Below are positions 8,111 through 16,981 of a stretch of DNA of 37,896 nt, piece after piece. Position 1 is the first letter of the stretch, and each line of letters starts with the position of its first letter. This DNA comes from Gemmatimonadota bacterium. Lineage in GTDB: Bacteria; Gemmatimonadota; Gemmatimonadetes; Gemmatimonadales; GWC2-71-9. A program made the position numbers and the translations under genes. The stretch covers positions 1 through 37,896 of the forward strand of contig JANYKV010000183.1 in assembly GCA_025358055.1 (NCBI GenBank), read 5' to 3'. The notes beneath the pieces are model-generated. The model made no database searches, was not told the origin of the DNA, and saw only the letters and a list, made by a program, of their open reading frames with translations.

Positions 8111-9678
8111 ACAGGCCGAGCCGTGGCTCTCAGCCGGGAGGCTCGACGCCGAACACAGGACCGGCGCGCACTCGGTGGGTTCGTTGCACTGCCGCGGCCC
8201 TCCTGCTTCCGGCCCAACTCCTCTTGGGCCAAACCCAGGACCGCTGGGATCCCGTCCGGGGCGCGATCCGCCGCCACATGCAGGAGCATTCAATCGCCGC
8301 GATTTCAGTGGCAGTGGCGAAGGACGGGAAGATCCTCTGGGAGGAGGGCTTCGGTTGGGCCAACCGTGAAAAGATGATCCCGGCCACGCCGGAAACCATG
8401 TATTCGTTGGCGTCGATCTCCAAACCCTTCACCGCGACGGGCCTCATGGTCCTCGCCGGCCGGAAAGCCGTCGATCTGGACCGGCCGATCAACGACTACC
8501 TCGGGGTCGGTAAACTGACCGGACTGGCCGGAGACGCCGCCGGGGCAACCGTCCGCCGGGTGCTAAGTCACACGTCGGGCCTCCCCCTGCACTACCAGTT
8601 CTTCTACGCCGATAAGGGGTACGCGCCTCCGACGATGGACGAAACCATTTCGCGCTACGGTGTACTGGTCACCGCACCTGGCACGGTGTACACCTATTCG
8701 AACCTCGGTTTCGGAATCATCGATCATGTGATCAGCCGAGCGTCGGGCCAGGAGTATGCGAGCTTCATGCGGAACGAGGTCTTCTTGCCGCTGGGGCTCA
8801 CCCACACATCGGTGGGTATCGGCACCGGACTCGAGGCCTATGCGGCCGAACGGTATGACCAGCACGAACGCCCCGTCCCGTTCTACACGTTCGATCATCT
8901 CGGCGCCTCGGCGGTGTACTCGAGTGCCCACGATCTGGTTCGCTTCGGGATGTTTCACCTCAAAGCCCACCTTGCGGATCAGCGTGCCATCATCGCCGAC
9001 TCTTTGATCGACCTCATGCACAAGCCGAGCGGGCCAGAGCCATTCGCCAAGAACTATGGACTCGGTTGGGGAGTCAGTACGAGATTCGGATACGCCTCCT
9101 CAGGGCACACCGGCGGAATGCCGGGTGTCCGCACGATTCTCACAACGTACCCCACGGAACACGTCGCCATCGTCGTCCTTACCAACTCCGAGGCAGGCTG
9201 GGGCCCGATTGCCGAGGACATTGCCGGGGTCCTGCTGCCGCGCTACGCGGATTCGCTGAGTGTGACCCGAGCCAAGCCGCCGGAGACGCCAAAGCCAAAG
9301 GAGTTCGTCCCTCCCCAGGAACTCGTCGGGACGTGGTCTGGTACGGTGCGGACCTGGAAATCGACGCTGCCGCTGACACTCGAAATCCGTACCGGTCAGG
9401 ACGTCCGAGTCCAGATTGGTAACGCGCCAGCCAATGATTTCGACCGAGGGGATACGCAGCTGCCCACCATCCTCAGTCGCCCCGGGTACGAGAACGGTCG
9501 ATTGACGGGACGGTTCGGCGGGCAAATAACTACCGAGGATGCGAGCCGGTGGCCCCACACGATTGGGTTGGACGTCCACCTGGTGAACGGAATGTTGCGC
9601 GGCACCGTCAGCGCACAGACTGGGGCGAATCCAGTCTACTTTTCCCTGGCGTCGTACGTCGAACTCAAGAAACAGTGA
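8038..9678 (+). CDS. Exported serine beta-lactamase-fold hydrolase, first of a tandem pair
   Basis: About 546 residues if GTG 8038 is used. The beta-lactamase fold has all key residues: S126-I-S-K129 (SxxK), a YSN motif in TVYTYSNLGFG and HTGGMPG on the third strand, followed by a beta-rich C-terminal domain. A signal peptide (RWVRCTAAALLLPAQLLLGQ) begins only about 40 residues after GTG 8038. The start is uncertain: the leader overlaps extragenic hairpins, GTG 8077 is another choice, and an in-frame ACG at 8146 sits behind a well-placed GGGAGG, matching the position of the paralogue's ATG. The stop is followed after eight bases by a close paralogue, so this is a tandem duplication in one transcription unit. 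The substrate is unknown; it is probably a peptidase or esterase. Confidence 0.88.
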   Translation: MIPQQPGLYRIAPVSYANRKSLQRYRPSRGSQPGGSTPNTGPARTRWVRCTAAALLLPAQLLLGQTQDRWDPVRGAIRRHMQEHSIAAISVAVAKDGKILWEEGFGWANREKMIPATPETMYSLASISKPFTATGLMVLAGRKAVDLDRPINDYLGVGKLTGLAGDAAGATVRRVLSHTSGLPLHYQFFYADKGYAPPTMDETISRYGVLVTAPGTVYTYSNLGFGIIDHVISRASGQEYASFMRNEVFLPLGLTHTSVGIGTGLEAYAAERYDQHERPVPFYTFDHLGASAVYSSAHDLVRFGMFHLKAHLADQRAIIADSLIDLMHKPSGPEPFAKNYGLGWGVSTRFGYASSGHTGGMPGVRTILTTYPTEHVAIVVLTNSEAGWGPIAEDIAGVLLPRYADSLSVTRAKPPETPKPKEFVPPQELVGTWSGTVRTWKSTLPLTLEIRTGQDVRVQIGNAPANDFDRGDTQLPTILSRPGYENGRLTGRFGGQITTEDASRWPHTIGLDVHLVNGMLRGTVSAQTGANPVYFSLASYVELKKQ

Positions 9679-9686
9679 GGAGAAGA

Positions 9687-11198
9687 ATGGCTGGTCCAAC
9701 GGTGAGGGCGGGATCATCCTGCGCTCGTTGGTTTCTTTTTGGGATCGCGGCCCTCGTACTTCCGGCGCAGTTCCTCTTGGGCCAAACCCCGGATCGATGG
9801 GATGGCATCCGCGCCTCCCTGAACCGGTACATGCAGGAGAGAAACGTCGCTTCGGTAGCGGTGGCAGTCGCCCAGAACGGGAAGATTGTGTGGGAAGAGG
9901 GGTTCGGGTGGGCGGACCGGGAGCGGAGGATTCCTTCGAGCGCAAACACGATGTACTCCCTGGCCTCGATCTCCATGCCGTTTACTGCGACCGGCCTCCT
10001 TCGCTTGGCCGAGCAGGGGAAAATCGATCTCGACCGGCCGGCGAATGAATACCTCGGCGTCGGAAAACTCACGGGGCTGGCGGGTGACGCGAGCGGAGCG
10101 ACGGTGCGCCGCGTGATGAGTCACACCGCCGGGCTGCCATTGCACTACCAATTCTTCTACTCGAACGACGGGTACTCCGCTCCCACGATGGATGAGACCA
10201 TCGCGCGCTACGGCATCCTCGTGACGCCGCCGGGCGCCGTGCACGAGTATTCGAACTTGGGGTACGGCATCCTGGATTACATCATCACGCGTGGGTCCGG
10301 CCGCGACTACAACGACTTCATGCGAAGCGAGATCTTCGTTCCTCTCGGCCTGACGCACACGTCGGTCGGCATAGGCCCGGGGCTCGAGGACTACGTCGCG
10401 GTTCGCTACGATTCAGGTGGGAAGCCGATTCCGTTCTACACCTTCGACCACGTCGGCGCATCAGCGGTATATTCCAGCGCGCACGATCTCATTCGTTTCG
10501 GCATGTTCCACCTCAAGGATCACCTGGCGGACCAACGCCCCGTTTTGCGCGATTCCACAATTGCGGACATGCAGACAATCCGAACACCCCCAGGGTCGGA
10601 ACGGGAATATGCCCTCGGCTGGATTGTCTTTCCCAACGACAATGGATATGTGAGCTTCGGGCACAGCGGCGGCATGCCCGGCGTCGCGACGGTGCTGGTG
10701 CTCTTCCCCACCGAGAACATCGCGATCACGGTTTTGAGCAACGACTACCGGGGACCGACCTTCCTCGCCGAGGACATCGCCGGAGTTCTGTTGCCGAAGT
10801 ACGCGGCGGGACTGAAAGAGCGAAGGGCCCGTCGCCCCCCGCTTCCAGTCCCATTCTCGCCGTCAGCCGAACTCGTCGGCGAATGGTCGGGAACCTTGCG
10901 AACGTGGAGTGGCACTCTGCCCCTGACCCTCACGATCAAATCGGACGGCGAGGTACTCGTCAAACTCGGCGACCAACTCACGGCCCTGCTCAACGAGGTG
11001 AGGTTCAAGAACGGCGTACTTTCCGGACGGTTTGCCGGGCAGATTCCCACGGAGGACGTCCTGCGCCACCCGCACTCCATTGCAGTTGACCTGACCCTCC
11101 GCAACGGCAAACTCGCCGGTCAGGCCAGCGCCCAGACGCCAGAAGTACCAATCGTCTGGTATTCCTTGGCGTCCTATGTGGAGCTGGCAAAAAAGTGA
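9687..11198 (+). CDS. Serine beta-lactamase-fold paralogue lacking the catalytic lysine
   Basis: A 503-residue paralogue of the preceding gene, very similar along its whole length (for example SLASIS-x-PFTATGL and LPLHYQFFYs). The ATG at 9687 has GAGGAGA directly upstream, overlapping the previous stop region. A signal peptide ends near LLGQTPDRW. The SxxK motif reads S94-I-S-M97: the general-base lysine is ATG (methionine) at 9975-9977 where the paralogue has AAA. The YSN motif (HEYSNLGYG) and HSGGMPG are kept, and the frame is intact. It may be a non-catalytic binding protein or an inactive copy kept by recent duplication. It ends 18 bp from the convergent amidohydrolase gene. Confidence 0.88.
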   Translation: MAGPTVRAGSSCARWFLFGIAALVLPAQFLLGQTPDRWDGIRASLNRYMQERNVASVAVAVAQNGKIVWEEGFGWADRERRIPSSANTMYSLASISMPFTATGLLRLAEQGKIDLDRPANEYLGVGKLTGLAGDASGATVRRVMSHTAGLPLHYQFFYSNDGYSAPTMDETIARYGILVTPPGAVHEYSNLGYGILDYIITRGSGRDYNDFMRSEIFVPLGLTHTSVGIGPGLEDYVAVRYDSGGKPIPFYTFDHVGASAVYSSAHDLIRFGMFHLKDHLADQRPVLRDSTIADMQTIRTPPGSEREYALGWIVFPNDNGYVSFGHSGGMPGVATVLVLFPTENIAITVLSNDYRGPTFLAEDIAGVLLPKYAAGLKERRARRPPLPVPFSPSAELVGEWSGTLRTWSGTLPLTLTIKSDGEVLVKLGDQLTALLNEVRFKNGVLSGRFAGQIPTEDVLRHPHSIAVDLTLRNGKLAGQASAQTPEVPIVWYSLASYVELAKK

Positions 11199-11216
11199 GG
11201 CCGGGCCTCCGCCGTC

Positions 11217-12647
11217 TTACCGGAGTCCGACGATCCCTTTCACCGACGCCAGGAGCTTCGCCGAGTCGTACCCGAGGCCGTCCTTGAATACCAGGGTGAC
11301 GTTGCGAATGTCGCGCGGCGTCACCGCCGGGTTGCCTTTGATCACCACCAGGTCTGCGAGCTTGCCGGAGGTTACGCTCCCGAGTTTGTCGTAGACGCCG
11401 AGGACCTTGGCGCCGTTGGCGGACATGACCTGCAGCGCCTGGACCGGTGTCAGCCCCATCTCGATAAATAACTCGAAGTTCCGCTGATCGCCCAGCCCCG
11501 CAAGGGCCCCGCCATTTCCGGTGTTGTCGACGCCGGCCGCCAGCATCCCGCCGGCTTTGTAGAACGCAAACTCGTAAGCCATCGCCTTCTTGAGCAGCCC
11601 TTCGGACAAGCCGGCGTTGGGGTTCTTGGCCATGAGGTCGCGCGCCTTGAGATAGCCTTCCTTCACGGCGGGATACATTGCCTCGAGCATCCGCGGGTCG
11701 AGCTCAGGGGGCCGGTTCGGCACCAACGCCTCGAGCACCGGCAAGGTGGAGGTCATTGCGATGTGATGCTCAATCAGTGCCTGAAACGTGGCTTTCACCG
11801 GCGCGCTGTTGAGGTCGAGATCGATCAACTTCGGGACGCTGCCGGTGGGACACAGATCCGGCTTCTTGTCAGGATCGTACTCCGTGTTTACGAACAGCCC
11901 ATGCTCCAGATTGTCGAAGCCAAGCTCAACAGCCTCACGATATCCGATCGAACAAAGGTGCCCGGTGACCTTCAGGCCCAAGCGATGCGCCTCGTCAATC
12001 GCGGCCTTCATTTCGGCCCGGCGGATGGTGGTGTAGGCTTTGAACCACGTCGCGCCCTCTTCGGCCCAATACCGAACCACCCGGCGCGCCTCTTCGGGGC
12101 TGTCCAGCTCCGCCATAACCGGAAGCGGCGAATGCGGGCCTGAAATGTATGGACCCGACAGGTGCATTCTGGGCCCCGGCGATTCGCCGCGGTCGATGGA
12201 GTGCTTGACGTTCATGTCTTCGTAAGGAACCAGACTCCCGGCGGTCCGGATCGTGGTGACGCCGGAGGCGAGGTAGAGGCGCGGCGAGCTGTAGCTCAGG
12301 TTGATGTTGCGCCAACCAGCCGCGGAGTAGTGGATATGGTCGTGCATCCCGACTAGGCCGGGAATGACCGTGTGCCCGGTGAGGTCGATCACCTTGGCCC
12401 CGGCGGGAACCTTGGCGGAACCGGCCGGCCCGACGCTCGTGATCAGGTTCCCCTCAATGACGATCGTCTGATCGTCGACCGGCGCGGCCCCGGTCCCATC
12501 CATCACCCGAACGTGGGTCAGGGCGACCACAGGCGCGTCCACGGTGATGTACTGGCGAACGTCGAGCGAAAGATCCTTCCGGGATTGCGCGGCTGCCGGA
12601 AGCCCAAGGGAAGCGATGAGGCCGGCGGCGATGACGATATGACGCAT
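11217..12647 (-). CDS. Exported amidohydrolase (imidazolonepropionase/prolidase-like), second of a tandem pair
   Basis: A 476-residue protein with a signal peptide ending at AAAQ. The amidohydrolase TIM barrel has the metal motif H102-D-H104 in VIPGLVGMHDHIHY. Later metal-site histidines lie in TGHLCSIG and LEHGLF, and a probable active-site aspartate in AAGVDNTGNGG. The small N- and C-terminal beta strands (GKLADLVVIKGNP) form the usual composite beta-sandwich. Such secreted amidohydrolases hydrolyse dipeptides, N-acyl amino acids or related amides. AGGAGA precedes the ATG by five bases. It lies 63 bp downstream of a close paralogue with the same ending (SAKLLASVKG) and is convergent with the serine hydrolases. 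The specificity cannot be called. Confidence 0.88.
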   Translation of the reverse strand: MRHIVIAAGLIASLGLPAAAQSRKDLSLDVRQYITVDAPVVALTHVRVMDGTGAAPVDDQTIVIEGNLITSVGPAGSAKVPAGAKVIDLTGHTVIPGLVGMHDHIHYSAAGWRNINLSYSSPRLYLASGVTTIRTAGSLVPYEDMNVKHSIDRGESPGPRMHLSGPYISGPHSPLPVMAELDSPEEARRVVRYWAEEGATWFKAYTTIRRAEMKAAIDEAHRLGLKVTGHLCSIGYREAVELGFDNLEHGLFVNTEYDPDKKPDLCPTGSVPKLIDLDLNSAPVKATFQALIEHHIAMTSTLPVLEALVPNRPPELDPRMLEAMYPAVKEGYLKARDLMAKNPNAGLSEGLLKKAMAYEFAFYKAGGMLAAGVDNTGNGGALAGLGDQRNFELFIEMGLTPVQALQVMSANGAKVLGVYDKLGSVTSGKLADLVVIKGNPAVTPRDIRNVTLVFKDGLGYDSAKLLASVKGIVGLR

Positions 12648-12710
12648 GCGATCTCCTGATACCTAAGTGTAGGCGCCGGCGGGACCCGAACGGAGCCGGC
12701 GGGATCAAGA

Positions 12711-14135
12711 CTACCGAACTCCCACAAGGCCCTTGACGGACGCCAGCAACTTCGCCGAATCGTACCCGACCCCGTCCTTAAACACGGTGACTACGTTGCG
12801 GATATCCACCGGATGGGCGGCAGGGTCGCCTTTGATCACCACCAGATCGGCGATTTTTCCGACGGTCACCGACCCCAACTTGTCATCGATCCCCAAAACT
12901 TTGGCGCCGTTCAGGGTCATCACTTGCATCGCCTGAACCGGCGTGAATCCGGCCTCGACCAGCAACTCGAAATTGCGCTGGTCCCCGAACCCCGGGAGGG
13001 CGCCACCGTTGCCCGTCGGGTCTACTCCAGCGGCGAGGAGCCCGCCCGCTTTCACAAATGCGACCTCGTACTCCTGTGCCTTCTTGAACAAGACAACCCA
13101 GTCCGCTCCACGCGGGTTGCCGGCGATGCGAGCGCGGCTGGTCAGGACCTCATCGCGCACGTCGGGACTCATGGCGTCGAGCATGCGCTGATCCAACGGC
13201 GGCCGATTGGGCAACGAGAGCTCGTACACCGCCAAGGTCGACGTCATGGCGACATGCTTATCGATCAGCGCGCGAAACGTGGACTGCACCTCCGGGCCAT
13301 TCACATCGAGCGCCCCGTACGCTTTGATATCGAGCGACGGGCACACGTCAACCACCTTGCCGGAAACGTACTCCAAATTCGATGCCAGCCCGTGTTCCAC
13401 CGCGTCGATCCCCAGATCGGCGGCTTCCTTGAATCCGATCGAACAGAGATGCCCGGTGACCTTCACACCGAGCCGATGAGCCTCTTGAATGGCCGCCGCC
13501 GCTTCCCGTCGCGTGATCATCGTATAGAGCTTGAACCACGTCGCACCCTCTTCGTACCAATACTTCACGACGCGACGAGCGTCTTCCGGAGTCGTGACAT
13601 GGATTCGTTCTACGACCTGATCGGGTCCGGTGATGTAGGGACCGCTAATGAACATTCTCGGCCCGATGGCCGTTCCCTTTTCGACTTGGGCTTTGATGCT
13701 GATTTCCGCGTAGGGGGTGATGCTGCCGGTCGTCCGAATGGTCGTGACGCCCGAGCCGAGGTACAGCCGGGGCGCGCTGAAATTGAGCTGGGACCGTCGG
13801 CCGGCTCCCGTGGTGTAGAAGGTGTGGTCATGGAGTCCGGCAATCCCCGGAATGACAGTGTGCCCGGTCAGGTCCATCCGGGTCGCCTCGGCGGGAATCG
13901 TGAGGGAACTACTCGGGCCGATCGCGGCGATCCGGCCATCGCGGAGAAGGATCGTCTGGTCCATCTGGGCCGGCGCTCCGGTCCCATCCAAGACCTGCAC
14001 GTGGATTAGCGCAACGACCGGTGCGGAGACGCTCACGAACTCTTGAAGTTCTTTGGCCAGCGCGGGCCGTGCTTGCGCCCCCAATTGGCTCGCGAGAGCG
14101 CTCAAGACCAGGGCCGTCATTGTCATTCTTCGCAT
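12711..14135 (-). CDS. Exported amidohydrolase, first of a tandem pair
   Basis: A 474-residue paralogue of the downstream gene, alignable end to end. The metal motif is again H102-D-H104 (GIAGLHDHTFY), with TGHLCSIG, VEHGLA and AAGVDPTGNGG conserved. The chosen start is ATG 14135 (MRRMTMTALV...), which gives a clean signal peptide ending LGAQA; an upstream in-frame start at 14180 would add a leader with no signal character. An AGAGGG ribosome-binding site is present. It follows the multicopper oxidase stop by 58 bp on the same strand. The tandem copies probably arose by duplication and may differ in substrate. The family role is hydrolysis of amide bonds in small peptides or N-acyl compounds outside the cytoplasm. 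Confidence 0.88.
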   Translation of the reverse strand: MRRMTMTALVLSALASQLGAQARPALAKELQEFVSVSAPVVALIHVQVLDGTGAPAQMDQTILLRDGRIAAIGPSSSLTIPAEATRMDLTGHTVIPGIAGLHDHTFYTTGAGRRSQLNFSAPRLYLGSGVTTIRTTGSITPYAEISIKAQVEKGTAIGPRMFISGPYITGPDQVVERIHVTTPEDARRVVKYWYEEGATWFKLYTMITRREAAAAIQEAHRLGVKVTGHLCSIGFKEAADLGIDAVEHGLASNLEYVSGKVVDVCPSLDIKAYGALDVNGPEVQSTFRALIDKHVAMTSTLAVYELSLPNRPPLDQRMLDAMSPDVRDEVLTSRARIAGNPRGADWVVLFKKAQEYEVAFVKAGGLLAAGVDPTGNGGALPGFGDQRNFELLVEAGFTPVQAMQVMTLNGAKVLGIDDKLGSVTVGKIADLVVIKGDPAAHPVDIRNVVTVFKDGVGYDSAKLLASVKGLVGVR

Positions 14136-14193
14136 GTGGAGCCCTCTTCGAGAATATGGTAATCGATGCTCGGGATGCATGCGCCGTGTCCCC

Positions 14194-16386
14194 CTACGGT
14201 GCCGGGCCGACCTCGAAGACCGTCATCATCCCGGACTGTAGATGTTCCGCGACGTGACAGTGAATCATCCACTTGCCTGGGTTGGAGACTTCCACAAGGA
14301 TATCCGCTGTGGCGCCAACCGGAAGGAGGACCACGTCTTTCCATACGAGGTTGGGGTTCGGTACGCCGTTATAGGAGAGCACCACAAATCGTTGTCCATG
14401 CAGATGGATCGGGTGCTGCATGGGGTGGAGCGTGCCTCGGTCATTAGCCAGGTGAATCTTCACCAAATCGCCCACCCGGAACCGCCAATCGATCGCCATG
14501 TTCTCTTTGCCGGTGGCCGGATCCCGGAGCACCCATTCCGCCTGCGGGCCGGTGATCAGCCAATCCATCATCGGCATCGTGCCGGACCACTCGACCGGAT
14601 TGGCGTACGGCAAGTCCATCTGCAGCATCCGGAGCACCGCGTAGGGAATGTTCTTGGGACGAACCGTCAGGAGCAATTCCCGATCGGCCGGCCGGTCGAG
14701 ATCAGAGCGGAACCGCCCCAGGTCGTTCCCGGCCAACCCGGTCAGGCGAGCGAATTGCGACTGATGATCCGGCGCCGCGGGCGAAGCGCCTACGTGGACC
14801 GCGCCAAGCGTGTCGACTTCCGAGATGAAGTTTCCGAGGATGTGGTCGATGGATTGGACTCGATTCAGCAGCCACGAATTGCCGGAGATCGAAAAGGCCA
14901 CGTCCACGATGTACCGCTGCGCGGGGGCGATGGGCACGCTTTCGACCCATTCACCGCGTTCGAAGGCTCCCCCGTCTCCGCCGACCAGCTTCATCTTGCC
15001 GCCGGTGAAGGAGACGTTGAACGTGCGCGTGTTGGAAACATTGGTGAAGTAGTATCGGACCACTGCTCCGCGGGCGACGGTCTTCGAATACACCGGTTCG
15101 CCGTTGGTGAGGAATAGGTTGCCGAATCGGCCCATCAAAGCGTGCGTCGGTGTGTCCATGCCGAACGGCACCAACGACCCATCCTCGCCCAGCAACAGAT
15201 CATCGAGCGTGACGACCTCTTCGTCGTTCACCGCGGCGGGGACCATCCCCTTCGGCGAGCGCACCAAGATGTTGCCATAGAGGCCGAGTTCCTGCTGGAT
15301 ATCCTCTCGTACGTGCGGGTGATACCAGAAGATGCCCGCATCGGGGAAATGGACACGATACTGGAATCGTCCGCCCGGTGGTACCGCGTCCTGAGTAACT
15401 CCTACGGCGCCGTCGTACCGATTGTCCAGCCGGATACCGTGCCAGTGCACGCTCGTCGGCTGATCGAGATGGTTGGTGAAATTGACAGTGATCGTCGCAC
15501 CGGCGTCCACCTGGATGAGCGGCCCGGGGTACTGCCCGTTGAATGCGTAGAGCGTGAGCGCGTTGCCGCGGAGCACTCGGCGCACCGGTGCGGCATCGAG
15601 CGCGAGAACATCACCATTCTTGAGCCGCCGCAACTCCCGCGGCCGGGCCAATGGCACCTTCGACCCCGTCGGCGGAAGCCATGGAGCCACCGGAGGCACG
15701 AGCCCCTCCATGCCAAGCATCGGCATGAGAAAGCCCGGGCGCATGGGCGGGGCGGCCCATTCAACGGCGGCCGCCTCTCCGCCATGGCCGGCATGATGTC
15801 CCGAGTGCATCGAATCCATCGCGGTGCTCGCGGCCGTATACGGAAGGAGCATGTCATGACGTTGCATTCGAATGCTGGGAGACGTGCCGCGGAGCACGAG
15901 TTTACCGGTCCGTTCGGTCACGCCGGAATCTGATTCCGCGGTGATCAACACCATGAATTTGTCAAAGGCGACGGGGCCGAGATGGGTGTGGCCATTACCC
16001 ACCACACCGAGCTTGACCATCGGCGCCAATACAGGCGGGGTCACCCACGCGACATACACCCGGAAGGACCCGAGAGTGGAGGGATCCGGCAAGCCCCCGA
16101 TGTCCACCGACAGGTCGTATTTCTGATGGCCGTCGATATCCACGGCAACGTCGAACGGTGAAGCCGCGCGACCGAGTTCCACGGATCCTTTGACCTGGTA
16201 CACCTCGGGGCGCGGCACCAGCTCGATGCAATAGAGGTCGTTGCTCGGCCCGAAGGGCGCCCGGTGCACGGAATCCACGCAGATCGGCGGTGGAACGGAG
16301 GCCGGTACGACCTGATGGGGCCGATCCCGGAACGAACCCAGGAGCGGCCCCACCACGAGCAGGAGATAGAACAGGAGAGAACGCAA
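14194..16386 (-). CDS. Multicopper oxidase with long N-terminal extension
   Basis: A 730-residue exported protein with all copper ligands: H314-W-H316-G, H356-P-H358, H658-P-I-H661-L-H663-G and H709-C710-H711-VAEH715-LQSGM720. Cys710 with His715 and Met720 makes a type-1 site with an axial Met. The oxidase core starts near residue 245. Before it lie a beta-rich domain of about 130 residues (about 45-175) with no family I recognise and a Met/His-rich linker (190-226, MDSMHSGHHAGHGG) likely to bind copper. Typical multicopper oxidases are 450-600 residues. The start is TTG 16386, because the nearby ATG runs at once into TAG; the AAGGAA-type ribosome-binding site lies inside the end of the upstream gene. 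The likely role is periplasmic copper or phenol oxidation. Confidence 0.9.
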   Translation of the reverse strand: MRSLLFYLLLVVGPLLGSFRDRPHQVVPASVPPPICVDSVHRAPFGPSNDLYCIELVPRPEVYQVKGSVELGRAASPFDVAVDIDGHQKYDLSVDIGGLPDPSTLGSFRVYVAWVTPPVLAPMVKLGVVGNGHTHLGPVAFDKFMVLITAESDSGVTERTGKLVLRGTSPSIRMQRHDMLLPYTAASTAMDSMHSGHHAGHGGEAAAVEWAAPPMRPGFLMPMLGMEGLVPPVAPWLPPTGSKVPLARPRELRRLKNGDVLALDAAPVRRVLRGNALTLYAFNGQYPGPLIQVDAGATITVNFTNHLDQPTSVHWHGIRLDNRYDGAVGVTQDAVPPGGRFQYRVHFPDAGIFWYHPHVREDIQQELGLYGNILVRSPKGMVPAAVNDEEVVTLDDLLLGEDGSLVPFGMDTPTHALMGRFGNLFLTNGEPVYSKTVARGAVVRYYFTNVSNTRTFNVSFTGGKMKLVGGDGGAFERGEWVESVPIAPAQRYIVDVAFSISGNSWLLNRVQSIDHILGNFISEVDTLGAVHVGASPAAPDHQSQFARLTGLAGNDLGRFRSDLDRPADRELLLTVRPKNIPYAVLRMLQMDLPYANPVEWSGTMPMMDWLITGPQAEWVLRDPATGKENMAIDWRFRVGDLVKIHLANDRGTLHPMQHPIHLHGQRFVVLSYNGVPNPNLVWKDVVLLPVGATADILVEVSNPGKWMIHCHVAEHLQSGMMTVFEVGPAP

Positions 16387-16392
16387 CTACAT

Positions 16393-16956
16393 CTATTCCT
16401 TCGTCAGGTACTTCGAGGGAATTGGGACTTCCTTGGACTCGGCTTGCCAATAGATCGTCACGACATACCACCGAGTGCCGTCAAACCAGAGTTGAAAGCT
16501 GTTGATGCCCCGGGCAAACGGCTTCGCGTCCTCTTTCTTGTTGCGCGATTCGTAGGTACTGAAGAGGTGGACGATATTCCCATACCGCTCCAATTTCCGA
16601 CTGACCTCCACCTCGAAGAAGCCATTCTTCTCGAGGTACGGTCCACTCGAGGCGATGTACTCCTCGAGGGTCATAACCCGATTGTATGCCTTCCCTTCCC
16701 GAGTGCCGGTTGGAATCAACCGCGCGCCCGGCACGAAGAGCGAACGCATCCGGTCCCAATTCCGCTTCTCACCGGCCGGCCCGGAAATGACGTCATACAC
16801 CGATTTCATGACGGCGTCGATGGAGGAGACGTCCTCCGTTTTGGCCGGCGGCGGCGTTGCCGCGGGCGTTTGGGCGCTCGTGGCCAGGGGCGCGATGGTG
16901 GTCAGGCTCAAGGCGAGTAGGGCGACTCCACTCCACTGGGAAATCCTGCTGCTCAT
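16393..16956 (-). CDS. Small exported NTF2-like (SnoaL/DUF4440-like) protein
   Basis: 187 residues from ATG 16956 (GGAG spaced seven bases), with a signal peptide ending ATSAQTP and a proline-rich linker (PAATPPPAK). The mature domain has the helix-plus-curved-sheet pattern of the NTF2 fold: an N-terminal helix (SSIDAVMKSVYDVIS), a WDRMRSLFVPGARLIP segment, then alternating strands ending with FQLWFDGTRWYVVTIYWQAE. NTF2-like exported proteins can be enzymes or binding proteins and no catalytic set is certain here. It lies 25 bp after the metalloprotease and six bp before the multicopper oxidase start, so all three are probably on one transcript. Confidence 0.75.
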   Translation of the reverse strand: MSSRISQWSGVALLALSLTTIAPLATSAQTPAATPPPAKTEDVSSIDAVMKSVYDVISGPAGEKRNWDRMRSLFVPGARLIPTGTREGKAYNRVMTLEEYIASSGPYLEKNGFFEVEVSRKLERYGNIVHLFSTYESRNKKEDAKPFARGINSFQLWFDGTRWYVVTIYWQAESKEVPIPSKYLTKE

Positions 16957-16981
16957 TGGGGTCTCCGATTCAAGGTAGAGT

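Noticed and set aside
6193..11198. Antibiotic-resistance interpretation of the beta-lactamase-fold proteins
   Set aside because: Their length, C-terminal beta domain and HGG/HSGG/HTGG third motifs fit D-aminopeptidase or CubicO-type hydrolases and not class A, C or D beta-lactamases.
12813..14009. 398-codon open frame on the plus strand
   Set aside because: It lies wholly opposite the tandem amidohydrolase gene, with no ribosome-binding site and no recognisable fold.
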